The notes beneath the pieces are model-generated. The model was not told the DNA's origin and ran no database searches. It worked only from the letters and a program-made list of their open reading frames with translations. The translations under genes and the position numbers were made by a program. Shown here in pieces: positions 46,188 through 55,289 of a stretch of DNA of 64,000 bases. Each line of letters starts with the position of its first letter. Positions within the stretch are counted from its first letter, which is position 1. Source of the DNA: Phocaeicola plebeius (GTDB lineage Bacteria > Bacteroidota > Bacteroidia > Bacteroidales > Bacteroidaceae). Location: contig NZ_QSQT01000001.1 of NCBI RefSeq assembly GCF_003437535.1, forward strand, positions 124,001 through 188,000, written 5' to 3'.

Positions 46188-47305
46188 ACAAGCAATTCAT
46201 TATCACGAATTTCGCCGCATTTGCTCTCATGCTGTTCCTGCCGACCGGATGCAGGCAGGCGGACGGCAAGCAGGATGCGGTGCAGAGTTATCGGGTCATA
46301 AAGGTCGCGGCAAGTCCGGTGGAAATCTCCGAGTCCTATTCCGCCGCCATACGCGGACGGCAGGATGTGGACATCCTGCCGCAAATATCCGGGCGCATTA
46401 TCCGTCTGAAAGTGAAAGAGGGTGAACGGGTGAAGACCGGTCAAGTATTGGCTGTAATTGACCAAGTGCCCTATCGGGCGGCATTACGCACGGCGCAGGC
46501 CAATGTCAGCGCGGCACAGGCAAAAGTGGAAACGGCAAGAATCGAGCTGCGGGGCAAGCAGGCATTGTTTGACGAGAAGGTCATATCCGACTACGAGCTT
46601 TCTCTCGCCCGGAACCAACTGGCAGTGGCGTGTGCTGAACTCGAACAGGCAAAGGCACAAGAATCGGATGCACGCAACAATCTCTCCTATACGGAAATCA
46701 AAAGCCCGAGCAACGGAGTAGTAGGCACATTGCCCTATCGCATCGGTGCGCTTGTCGGTCCCAATATGGCACAGCCTTTCACGGTCGTGTCCGACAATGC
46801 GGAGATGTATGCCTATTTCTCCATTTCGGAGAATATGCTACGGCGATATTCGGCTCGCTATGGCTCGATTGACAGCATGATAGCCGGGACGCCGGAAGTG
46901 GGCCTGCAACTCAACGACGGCAGCCTGTACAAGGCGAAAGGACGTATTGAAACCGTAAGCGGCGTGGTGGATCCTGTTACCGGAACGGTACAAATCAAAG
47001 CCCTGTTCCCCAATCCCGACCGCGAACTGTTGAGTGGCAGCATCGGCAATGTCATCCTTCAAAACCCGAAAACGGAGGCCGTAACCATTCCCATGACCGC
47101 CACCGTGGAACTGCAGGACAAGATTATCGCTTACCGTCTGAAAAACGGACAGGCGGAAGCCGCCTATCTCACGGTGGACCGCCTGAACGACGGCAACCGG
47201 TTTATCGTAAAAGAAGGTCTTTCGGTCGGTGACACCATTGTCGCCGAAGGCGTGGGACTGGTGAGAGAAGGCATGAGCATAACCCCTAAAAACGAAACGA
47301 AATGA
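46184..47305 (+). CDS. RND efflux periplasmic adaptor (AcrA/MexA type) lipoprotein
   Basis: 373 residues with a lipoprotein signal (LMLFLPTGC, Cys about residue 23). The lipoyl-like hairpin ([29 protein letters not shown] and [14 protein letters not shown] halves) surrounds a coiled-coil of about 60 residues ([20 protein letters not shown]), followed by beta-barrel and membrane-proximal domains. It links the inner-membrane pump to the outer-membrane channel. The start overlaps the tetQ stop and the end overlaps the pump start, each by ATGA. Confidence 0.94.
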   Translation: MNKQFIITNFAAFALMLFLPTGCRQADGKQDAVQSYRVIKVAASPVEISESYSAAIRGRQDVDILPQISGRIIRLKVKEGERVKTGQVLAVIDQVPYRAALRTAQANVSAAQAKVETARIELRGKQALFDEKVISDYELSLARNQLAVACAELEQAKAQESDARNNLSYTEIKSPSNGVVGTLPYRIGALVGPNMAQPFTVVSDNAEMYAYFSISENMLRRYSARYGSIDSMIAGTPEVGLQLNDGSLYKAKGRIETVSGVVDPVTGTVQIKALFPNPDRELLSGSIGNVILQNPKTEAVTIPMTATVELQDKIIAYRLKNGQAEAAYLTVDRLNDGNRFIVKEGLSVGDTIVAEGVGLVREGMSITPKNETK

Positions 47306-50300
47306 ACCTGCGATTTTTTATAGACCGCCCGGTGTTTTCGGGCGTTATCTCGGTGGTGATTGTACTGTTGGGCATGATTTCCATGTTTTCCTTGCCGGTG
47401 GAACAATACCCCGACATCGCACCTCCGACCATCAACGTATTCGCAACTTATCCGGGAGCAAACGCTGAAACCGTGCAGAAGGCAGTGATAACCCCTCTGG
47501 AAGAAGCCATCAACGGAGTGGAAGACATGACCTATATGACTTCCACGGCATCGAATACGGGAGATGCTTCCATCAACATCTATTTCAAACAGGGAACCAA
47601 CGCGGACATGGCGGCGGTAAACGTGCAGAACCGCGTGAACGGCGCACTGAGCCAACTTCCGGCGGAAGCCACCAAGACCGGTGTCACCACTGAAAAGCAG
47701 CAGAATGCCGAACTGATGACTTTCGCGCTCTATTCGCCCGATGACCGCTTCGACCAGACCTTCCTGAGCAATTACGTGAAAATCAATGTCGAGCCGAGGC
47801 TGAAACGTATCAGCGGCGTGGGAAAGGCACAGTTGTTCGGTTCCAACTACAGCATGCGACTTTGGCTGCGTCCCGACAAGATGGCGCAATACGGGCTTAT
47901 CCCCGATGACATCTCTGCCGTACTTGCACGACAGAACATCGAGGCCGCCACCGGCTCCTTCGGTGCCAATCATCCTACCGCCAATGAATACACGATGAAA
48001 TACCGCGGACGCTTGTCCGGAGCGGAAGAGTTCGGTGAGCTGGTCGTCAAGTCACTGCCGGGCGGCAATGTGCTTCGGTTGAAAGAGGTTGCCGATGTGG
48101 AACTGGGCGATGAATACTACAACTATTCCTCCGAGGTGAACGGGCATCCGGCAGCTATGATGCTCATCAACCAGAAAGCCGGGTCCAATGCATCAAGCAC
48201 CATCAAGGAGATTCACGAAGTGCTTGACGACCTTAGCCGGGACTTGCCCGAAGGGACGGAATTCGTGGTGCTTACCGATACCAACAAGTTCCTGTATGCC
48301 TCCATCCACTCTGTCCTCCGCACCTTATTGGAAGCGATACTTCTGGTCATCGTGGTGGTGTATGTGTTCTTGCAGGACATCAAGTCAACGCTTATCCCTA
48401 CCATATCCATCTTCGTTTCCATCATCGGCACATTTGCCGTGATGTCCATGATTGGATTCTCCATCAACCTGCTCACCCTGTTCGCGCTTGTGCTTGCCAT
48501 CGGAACCGTGGTCGATGATGCCATTGTGGTGGTGGAAGCGGTGCAGGCGAAGTTCGATGAGGGCTATCAATCAGCAGTTCTCGCGGCTGATGATGCCATG
48601 AAAGGCGTTTCGTCGGCTATCCTGACCTCTACCATAATCTTTATGGCAGTGTTTTTCCCCGTAGCCATGATGGGCGGGACTTCGGGAGCGTTCTACACGC
48701 AGTTCGGTATCACGATGGCTGTTGCCGTGGGAATCTCGGCAGTCAATGCCTTCACACTCTCACCGGCACTTTGCGCGCTGCTGCTGAAACCCTATATCGA
48801 TGAGCAGGGCAACACTAAGAACAATTTTGCAGCCCGTTTCCGTAAAGCGTTCAATGCCGTCTTCGACAGTCTGAGCCGACGCTATGTACGTGGAGTGATG
48901 TTCATTATCCATCGCCGATGGCTGTTGTGGAGCATCATAGGCATTTCTTTCGGGTTGCTGGTGCTGCTGGTCAATGTCACAAAGACGGGACTTATTCCCG
49001 AAGAGGACACCGGGACGGTCATGGTGAGCATGAACACGAAGCCCGGCACATCCATGGCTCAGACAAGTAAGGTGATGGAGCGTATCAACAGCCGTCTCGA
49101 CAGCATCGGCGAGATTGAATACAGCGGTGCGGTAGCCGGTTTCTCTTTCAGCGGTTCCGGTCCCTCGCAGGCGATGTATTTCGTGACACTCAAAGACTGG
49201 GAGGATCGTAAGGGAGAGGGGCAGTCGGTGAATGATGTCATCGGAAAGATTTATGCCGCCACTTCAGATATTCCCGATGCCACGGTGTTCGCCATGTCGC
49301 CTCCGATGATTGCCGGGTACGGCATGGGAAACGGTTTCGAGCTTTATTTGCAGGACAAGGCGGGCGGAAACATCGCCGCTTTCAAGGAAGAGGCGGACAA
49401 GTTTGTCGAAGCCTTGTCGCAACGACCCGAAATCGGCGAAGTCTATTCCTCCTTTGCCACGGACTATCCGCAATACTGGGTGGATATCGATGCCGCCAAA
49501 TGTGAGCAGTCGGGTGTGTCGCCCGCAGATGTGCTTTCCACATTGTCGGGCTATTATACCGGACAATATGTTTCCGACTTTAACCGGTTCTCCAAGCTCT
49601 ACCATGTGACCATGCAGGCTCCGGCGGAATATCGTGTGAATGCGGAATCCCTGCACCACATGTATGTGCGCGCCTCCGATGGCGGCATGTCGCCTTTGAG
49701 CCGGTTCGTGCGCCTGACCAAGACCAACGGCCCGTCAGACCTCACCCGTTTCAACCTGTTCAACGCCATCTCGATTAGCGGGTCGCCGGCGCAGGGTTAC
49801 AGTTCAGGGCAGGTGCTCGAAGCCATCGGCGAGACGGCACGTGAAGTGCTTCCGTCAAATTACACATACGAGTTTGGCGGCATTTCGCGTGAGGAAAGCA
49901 AGACGACCAACAATGCCACGCTTATATTCCTGCTCTGCATGGTTCTGGTCTATCTGATTCTGTGCGCCTTGTATGAGAGCGTGTTCATACCCTTCGCGGT
50001 TCTGTTGTCGGTGCCTTGCGGACTAATGGGCAGTTTCCTGTTTGCGTGGCTCTTCGGTCTGGAGAACAACATCTACATGCAGACCGGATTAATCATGATT
50101 ATCGGCCTGCTTGCCAAGACCGCCATCCTGCTTACCGAATACGCCGGCAAGCGGCGGTCGGAAGGCATGACGCTGGCACAGGCAGCATACAGTGCGGCAA
50201 AAGTCCGCCTGCGCCCTATATTGATGACTGTGCTGTCCATGGTGTTCGGTCTTGTCCCGCTGATGATGGCGCACGGAGTGGGTGCCAACGGCAGCCGTTC

Positions 50301-50415
50301 GCTTGCCACAGGTGTAATCGGTGGAATGATTGTCGGTACTTTGGCTCTGTTGTTCCTTGTGCCGTCATTGTTTATTGTATTCCAATATATTCAAGAACGT
50401 GTTAAGCATAATTAA
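47302..50415 (+). CDS. RND efflux inner-membrane pump (AcrB/MexB type)
   Basis: 1037 residues, the length of hydrophobe/amphiphile RND pumps. It begins [20 protein letters not shown] and has the porter-domain start LPVEQYPDIAPPTINV. The proton relay is in AIGTVVDDAIVVVEAV (paired Asp of helix 4) and Lys of helix 10 in GLLAKTAILLTEYA. Twelve membrane helices and two large periplasmic loops are visible. It exports drugs by proton exchange; substrates cannot be told, though tetracyclines are plausible from the operon. Confidence 0.96.
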   Translation: MNLRFFIDRPVFSGVISVVIVLLGMISMFSLPVEQYPDIAPPTINVFATYPGANAETVQKAVITPLEEAINGVEDMTYMTSTASNTGDASINIYFKQGTNADMAAVNVQNRVNGALSQLPAEATKTGVTTEKQQNAELMTFALYSPDDRFDQTFLSNYVKINVEPRLKRISGVGKAQLFGSNYSMRLWLRPDKMAQYGLIPDDISAVLARQNIEAATGSFGANHPTANEYTMKYRGRLSGAEEFGELVVKSLPGGNVLRLKEVADVELGDEYYNYSSEVNGHPAAMMLINQKAGSNASSTIKEIHEVLDDLSRDLPEGTEFVVLTDTNKFLYASIHSVLRTLLEAILLVIVVVYVFLQDIKSTLIPTISIFVSIIGTFAVMSMIGFSINLLTLFALVLAIGTVVDDAIVVVEAVQAKFDEGYQSAVLAADDAMKGVSSAILTSTIIFMAVFFPVAMMGGTSGAFYTQFGITMAVAVGISAVNAFTLSPALCALLLKPYIDEQGNTKNNFAARFRKAFNAVFDSLSRRYVRGVMFIIHRRWLLWSIIGISFGLLVLLVNVTKTGLIPEEDTGTVMVSMNTKPGTSMAQTSKVMERINSRLDSIGEIEYSGAVAGFSFSGSGPSQAMYFVTLKDWEDRKGEGQSVNDVIGKIYAATSDIPDATVFAMSPPMIAGYGMGNGFELYLQDKAGGNIAAFKEEADKFVEALSQRPEIGEVYSSFATDYPQYWVDIDAAKCEQSGVSPADVLSTLSGYYTGQYVSDFNRFSKLYHVTMQAPAEYRVNAESLHHMYVRASDGGMSPLSRFVRLTKTNGPSDLTRFNLFNAISISGSPAQGYSSGQVLEAIGETAREVLPSNYTYEFGGISREESKTTNNATLIFLLCMVLVYLILCALYESVFIPFAVLLSVPCGLMGSFLFAWLFGLENNIYMQTGLIMIIGLLAKTAILLTEYAGKRRSEGMTLAQAAYSAAKVRLRPILMTVLSMVFGLVPLMMAHGVGANGSRSLATGVIGGMIVGTLALLFLVPSLFIVFQYIQERVKHN

Positions 50416-51774
50416 ATGAAGAAGACAGTAATATATATCATATTGTCAGGATGGATGTTTGCCGGTTGTGGCACATACAGCCGGTATCATCGTCCTGACC
50501 TCTCAACGGAGAATCTGTATCGGGACGTACCGGCGGACATTGATACAACGACCATCGCGTCCCTGTCGTGGCGGGAAATGTTTACCGACCCGAAACTCCA
50601 GTCCTTGATTGAAACCGGACTTGAACGGAACACAGACCTCAATGTGGCACGGTTACGCGTGGAAGCGACAGAAGCCGTCCTGATGACTGCCAGACTATCA
50701 TATCTTCCATCACTGGGACTGACTGCCGAAGGTAATGCCAATAAACATGACGGAGCAACGGCAAAGACATATAATGTGGGAGCGTCGGCAAGCTGGGAAC
50801 TGGACATCTTCGGCAAACTTACGGCGGCAAAGCGTGGTGCAGCCGCCGCGTTACAAGGAAGCCGTGCCTACCGGCAGGCCGTACAGACACAGCTTGTCGC
50901 CACTATTGCAGACAGTTACTACACCCTTGCCATGCTTGACGCACAAATGGCAATAAGTAACCGGACTTTGGAGAACTGGCGGACTACCGTACGTACTCTT
51001 GAAGCGTTGAAAAAAGTGGGGAAATCAAACGAAGCCGGCGTATTGCAGGCAAAGGCGAACGTGATGCGACTCGAAGCATCCCTGTTATCCATACGCAAGA
51101 GTATTTCCGAAACAGAAAATGCCCTGTCTGCGATACTTGCCATGCCGTCACACTCGATTGGACGAAGTAATCTGGCCGAGGCTGCTTTCCCCGATACTGT
51201 CTCGATTGGAGTCCCTTTGCAACTGCTTTCCAACCGTCCCGACGTGCGTCAGGCTGAAATGGAACTGGCGCAGGCGTTCTACGCCACCAATGCGGCTCGT
51301 GCCGCCTTCTATCCCAATATTACCCTCTCGGGGACTCTTGGATGGACTAATAACGGCGGTGGCGTAATCGTAAATCCCGGACAATGGTTGCTCAATGCCA
51401 TCGGTTCCCTGACACAGCCCTTATTCAACCGGGGCACAAACATCGCCAACTTGAAGATAGCCAAAAGCCGTCAGGAAGAAGCCAAACTGTTGTTCCGGCA
51501 ATCATTGCTGAACGCTGGAAAAGAAGTGAACGATGCTCTGACTGCATGGCAGACGGCAAAATCGCAAATTGAAATCAATGCTCGACAGGTTGAAACATTA
51601 TGCGATGCTGTGCGAAAGACAGAATCGCTTATGCGTCATTCCAATGCCACCTATCTGGAAGTGTTGACCGCCCAACAGTCTCTTCTCGAAGCGGAAGTGC
51701 AACAGCTACAAACTCGTTTTGAACGCATACAAAGTGTAATCAAACTTTATCATGTGTTGGGAGGAGGAATGTAA
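50416..51774 (+). CDS. Outer-membrane efflux channel (TolC/OprM/NodT type) lipoprotein
   Basis: 452 residues, lipoprotein signal (IILSGWMFAGCGTYSRYHRP, Cys about 18). Two OEP repeats are visible: WREMFTDPKLQSLIETGLERNTDLNVARLRV and the second starting NRPDVRQAEMELAQAF. It begins directly at the pump stop, completing the tripartite system. Confidence 0.94.
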   Translation: MKKTVIYIILSGWMFAGCGTYSRYHRPDLSTENLYRDVPADIDTTTIASLSWREMFTDPKLQSLIETGLERNTDLNVARLRVEATEAVLMTARLSYLPSLGLTAEGNANKHDGATAKTYNVGASASWELDIFGKLTAAKRGAAAALQGSRAYRQAVQTQLVATIADSYYTLAMLDAQMAISNRTLENWRTTVRTLEALKKVGKSNEAGVLQAKANVMRLEASLLSIRKSISETENALSAILAMPSHSIGRSNLAEAAFPDTVSIGVPLQLLSNRPDVRQAEMELAQAFYATNAARAAFYPNITLSGTLGWTNNGGGVIVNPGQWLLNAIGSLTQPLFNRGTNIANLKIAKSRQEEAKLLFRQSLLNAGKEVNDALTAWQTAKSQIEINARQVETLCDAVRKTESLMRHSNATYLEVLTAQQSLLEAEVQQLQTRFERIQSVIKLYHVLGGGM

Positions 51775-51895
51775 CTGCAATAAATAGAAAAATTTGAAAT
51801 TATTATTAGTGTTATTCATCTCGGATATTTTTCGTGATTCTGCCGCATGTAGATATTGTACGAAAGCAATATTTGGATTGTAAAATATCAAGCCA

Positions 51896-52129
51896 ATGAA
51901 AATACTTTTGCAGCATAAAATATTTATAGGATACTTTCTTTTAATGGCGATCATTGGCAGCATGGTCGCTATTGTTCTGCACGAGCGTAGTCGTGTACAG
52001 AAAATAGAGAATGAATCAATCGCTATTTTTCAAACCCAGCACAATATCAATACCACACACCGCTATGTGACCACGTTAGTAACTTATGGTGAATCCGTCA
52101 TGGTATGGAATGATGAGGATTCTGGGTGA
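51896..52129 (+). pseudogene. rteA: Truncated 5' remnant of rteA (sensor histidine kinase)
   Basis: Only 77 residues: a short N-terminus, a membrane helix (FIGYFLLMAIIGSMVAIVLH), and the start of a periplasmic segment (RYVTTLVTYGESVMVWNDED) that I recognise as the beginning of RteA, the sensor of the CTnDOT RteA-RteB pair that normally follows tetQ. The sensor, kinase and receiver parts are missing, and a different sequence joins in after WNDED. The stop overlaps the next frame by the bases GTGA. RteB is not found in the window. Confidence 0.7.
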
Positions 52130-53169
52130 AGTATAAGAATATCAGAGAAGGGGAACAATTGCATTTCGATTTGCATTTTCTTAACCGCATAAAGAAACAG
52201 TTCCCGGGGATAAAAGCTATTTCGCCTGAAATAACAGGACCTTATTCGCAAGTGATGAATAAAGCTAAAAGCGGACTTTTTAAGATTATAGGAATCAATG
52301 AAAACTATATGGGAATTAAGATACTTAAAATCAACGAAGATGGACGATATTTTAATAAAGGAGATGACGAGAATACCCGTAATGTTACCATTATCGGCGA
52401 AAATGTCAGTACGACCTTATTTAATAATCAAAAAGCGTTGGGTAAGTCGATCAACATTGCCGGTATTGATTTTAAGGTGATAGGCGTACTAAAGAATGAT
52501 GATATTTTCAGCGCTTCGGAAATCAATTCGGTATATGTGCCCTTCTCAAGTTACATAAACTGTATTGACAATAAGACTCCATTGCGCGCTTTCTGTTTAT
52601 ATCTGAACAAAGAAGTTGATTCCAAGCGATTTGAGAATGAGCTGAGAGCCTTCATCGCTAATAAATACCAATTTGCTTATTCTGATAAGCAAGCCTTACA
52701 GATAATCAATTTTGAGACACAAACATCTGCTTTTGAGGGACTCTTTGATGGATTGAAAATGTTTATCTGGATCGTAGGAATTTGTTTTCTGATAAGTGGT
52801 ATTGTTGGAGTAAGCAACATCATGTTTGTCGTGATCAAAGAAAGGAGTAGCGAAATAGGCATCCGTAAGGCTGTAGGAGCAACTCCTAAATCCATTCTTG
52901 TGTTAATGCTGACGGAATCTGTCATCATAACTGTAATCTCCGGTATCATCGGATTGATATCAGGTGCAGCTATTCTTGAGATTATAAATTGGTTGCTCGA
53001 AAGCGCCCGTCACGCGACAATGATAAAGCATGCAGAAATAGATATAAATGTAGCTGTTCTCGCTTTGGTTATCTTGATTTTGTCCGGTGTCATTGCCGGA
53101 GCATTTCCGGCTATGAAAGCATCTGTTATACAACCCATTGACGCCATTAGAAACGAAAATATAGGATAA
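52126..53169 (+). pseudogene. MacB-type ABC transporter permease, N-terminally truncated
   Basis: 347 residues. It has the MacB periplasmic core (VTIIGENVSTTLFNNQKALGK, ...IDFKVIGVLKNDD) and the FtsX domain with three helices and SNIMFVVIKERSSEIGIRKAVGATP, ending AMKASVIQPIDAIRNE. A complete permease is about 410 residues and starts with a membrane helix, which is missing here. The GTG at 52126 overlaps the rteA remnant and probably is not an original start. ATP-binding subunit absent. Likely non-functional. Confidence 0.75.
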
Positions 53170-53420
53170 TGAAGACATTTAAGATTATATTAATTTGCAT
53201 CTTTTCCGCCACACTGGCATTTGTTGCTTTTCGTTCTTCGCTAAGAGGTACAAAGGCAATTTACGAAACTACACAACCACAATATCGCGAGATCAAAGAG
53301 GAAATAAACATATCCGGCAATGTTTTTCCGATGAAGGAGATCGAAATAAAATCGCAGATATCGGGAGTCCTGGACAAGATTAATGTTTCGATAGGAGATA
53401 AAGTGCGCATAGGAGATTAA
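53169..53420 (+). pseudogene. Truncated membrane-fusion protein (HlyD/MacA type), 5' part
   Basis: 83 residues: an N-terminal membrane anchor and the first half of the lipoyl-like domain (EEINISGNVFPMKEIEIKSQISGVLDKINVSIGDKVRIGD), then a stop. Complete family members have about 370-420 residues. Its ATG overlaps the permease stop (TAATG), the usual arrangement in MacAB-like operons, so the two fragments came as one piece. Confidence 0.75.
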
Positions 53421-53464
53421 ATATAAATTCAAGCAATCATAGCCCGTAATTCACTGAATTTGGC

Positions 53465-53472
53465 TATCTTTG
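53465..53472 (+). promoter_or_regulatory. Promoter -7 box before the structured leader
   Basis: TATCTTTG matches TAnnTTTG about 250 bases before the RibD-like gene start. Confidence 0.6.
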
Positions 53473-53478
53473 CATAAC

Positions 53479-53694
53479 ATTTGAGAAAAACGGCGATTGG
53501 CAGGAGCTTTTCGCCGCCAACATATAGGATAAGACCGCAAGGCGTTTCAAGCGAAAATCTGGTAAATTGGAACTACGGAGACGATTGCGTGATGCTTATG
53601 CTATGCTTACGCATAGCGTGCATTCACGTACTCTCCGTAAAGGCTTTACCAGAGCCATCGCTTGAAGGTAGTGTGAATTGCACGCTACTTTTTT
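53479..53694 (+). ncRNA. Long structured leader RNA with terminal hairpin upstream of the RibD-like gene
   Basis: Between the promoter and the gene are a small stem (CGGCGA/TCGCCG), then a 121-base hairpin with four perfectly paired steps: 53546-53554 with 53658-53666, 53558-53566 with 53645-53653, 53574-53581 with 53632-53639, and apical 53600-53606 with 53611-53617. A last hairpin (53668-53675 with 53681-53688) followed by six T is a terminator. The design suggests a cis-acting attenuator or a separate small RNA. I do not recognise it. Confidence 0.6.
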
Positions 53695-53721
53695 ACCCTT
53701 GCCTAACGAAAGGAAACGATT

Positions 53722-54144
53722 ATGGGTAAAGTTCAGATTCTCGCCGTACTGACGATGGACGGATGTCTTTCTTCAGAGTTATATGATAAAGCACATCAGG
53801 ATTTGTGCCTTGACCGTTGCGGTCTTGATGAAATCAGGAAGAAAGCCTTTTACCGTGTGACACCGGACTATTCCATTTCAATGCTGCACGAATGGAGAAA
53901 AGACTGCACAAACATCCGTTACCTCGCGGAAGCCACACCGGACACGGCAGACTATATAAACGGACTGCTGCGGATGCACGCTGTGGATGAAATCATACTA
54001 TACACCGTTCCTTTCATATCCGGAAGCGGACGACATTTTTTTAAGTCGGCTCTGCCAGAGCAACACTGGACGCTTTCCTCTTTGAAAAGCTATCCCAACG
54101 GTGTATGTCGCATTATCTATATCCTTGATAAAAAAGCAAGATAG
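53722..54144 (+). CDS. RibD C-terminal/dihydrofolate reductase-like protein
   Basis: 140 residues with the fold start VQILAVLTMDGCLSS and later DEIILYTVPFISGSGRHFF typical of the RibD C-terminal/DHFR-like family. A good ribosome site (GAAAGGAAACG) precedes the ATG. It is shorter than most family members (about 170-200). Such a gene is often found next to rteC in CTnDOT-type elements; its role there is unknown. Confidence 0.75.
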   Translation: MGKVQILAVLTMDGCLSSELYDKAHQDLCLDRCGLDEIRKKAFYRVTPDYSISMLHEWRKDCTNIRYLAEATPDTADYINGLLRMHAVDEIILYTVPFISGSGRHFFKSALPEQHWTLSSLKSYPNGVCRIIYILDKKAR

Positions 54145-54264
54145 CCAAAATGTGCGGCAAGCATACATTTCTATTTTCAGGAATAGAATAAATGTTCCGA
54201 TTACAAACAATTTAAGTCGGAGATAATTTGTCCTTGTGAAAAAATACTGAATTTTATACCTCTG

Positions 54265-54310
54265 AAATCCAGCACTTTGTAAAATTGAGTGTTGGATTTT
54301 TTATTTTCTG
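54265..54310 (+). terminator. Hairpin terminator upstream of rteC
   Basis: AAATCCAGCAC (54265-54275) pairs with GTGTTGGATTT (54289-54299) with one G-U pair, followed by TTTATTTT. It ends the preceding transcript; the rteC promoter should lie after it. Confidence 0.75.
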
Positions 54311-54382
54311 CCGCGTTTTTTGCCAATTATATTCATGTGCGCACGCAGAAAACAAAGTGTAATTTTCAAAATTGACAGAACC

Positions 54383-54988
54383 ATGAATTATTTCTTGCTG
54401 GCGGAAACCGACTTTTTCCGCCTGATAAACGAAGCCGGCGACTGCAATATGGAAACGGCATACACGGCTTTCGCCACCCAAGTGATCGAACTGTGCAACG
54501 GCGGCATGGACATGAACCTTACCGTCATCGCGCTTGCCTACATCGAAATCGAGTTGCAGCACCATCCCGTACGTAATCTGTCAGAAGAAAAAAGAGAGAT
54601 TGCCGCCTACGTCAGCAAGGCTCTGTCTTTCGTAAGAAAGATGCAGAAATTCCTTGCCACGCCCCAAGTGCCACCACTAATATCCGCCAACAACGCAACA
54701 GAAACCACCGCCAGCCTTCTTCAATGGACGGGCAATGCCATCGACCTCGTGGAACTTATCTACGGCATAGACGTGATGGGCTGCATCAACAACGGCAATA
54801 TGCCGCTCAAACAGCTCGCCCCACTTCTCTATAAGATATTCGGGGTTGATTCTAAAGACTGCTACCGCTTCTACACTGATATCAAACGCCGGAAGAACGA
54901 AAGCCGCACCTATTTCATTGACAGGATGCAGGAAAAACTGAACGAGAGAATGTTGCGTGATGAGGAGTTGGAGCGGATGAGAAAATAA
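54383..54988 (+). CDS. rteC: Excision regulator RteC
   Basis: 201 residues from the ATG at 54383; the frame opens at 54320, but that stretch follows a terminator and has no conserved look. It carries the RteC domain (MNYFLLAETDFFRLIN, TTASLLQWTGNAIDLVELIYGI, FYTDIKRRKNESRTYFIDRM). In CTnDOT, RteB activates rteC, and RteC activates the xis2c-exc operon through DNA binding. Here rteB is missing, so activation of this gene must differ or fail. Confidence 0.9.
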   Translation: MNYFLLAETDFFRLINEAGDCNMETAYTAFATQVIELCNGGMDMNLTVIALAYIEIELQHHPVRNLSEEKREIAAYVSKALSFVRKMQKFLATPQVPPLISANNATETTASLLQWTGNAIDLVELIYGIDVMGCINNGNMPLKQLAPLLYKIFGVDSKDCYRFYTDIKRRKNESRTYFIDRMQEKLNERMLRDEELERMRK

Positions 54989-55010
54989 AAAAATATCCAT
55001 TACATATGAG

Positions 55011-55046
55011 AAGACAGGAATACTCGTATCCTGTCTTTTTATTTTC
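55011..55046 (+). terminator. Terminator after rteC
   Basis: AAGACAGGA pairs with TCCTGTCTT (55011-55019 with 55029-55037), extended by TA/TA, followed by TTTATTTT. Confidence 0.85.
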
Positions 55047-55263
55047 ATTTAATTATATATTAATTAGCACAATATATGTGAGTTTTTCATTCCTATAAGG
55101 ACAAATTTCAGAAACGTATGTCTGGTAAATTATTGAGTCATCATAGTATGAACATATATCATTACTAAAAACAATGAAACAACTTCCATAAGATTGTGGT
55201 TGTAAAAATCGCCATTTAATAGCCCGTTTTTTTTGTAAAATTCGCCAATTAAAAAAATATGAT

Positions 55264-55271
55264 TATCTTTG
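55264..55271 (+). promoter_or_regulatory. Promoter -7 box of the AAA/KAP cargo operon
   Basis: TATCTTTG matches TAnnTTTG, 18 bases before the first gene start. The 243 bases before it are AT-rich and contain no gene. Confidence 0.65.
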
Positions 55272-55289
55272 CATTATATTTTATAAGGT

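Noticed and set aside
53546..53666. Integron attC site
   Set aside because: The hairpin has symmetric internal loops rather than the usual one-sided extra bases, no clear GTTRRRY core was found, and no integron integrase is present.
54320..54382. Longer RteC start
   Set aside because: The extra 21 residues follow a terminator hairpin directly and show no conserved pattern; the ATG at 54383 begins the RteC domain.
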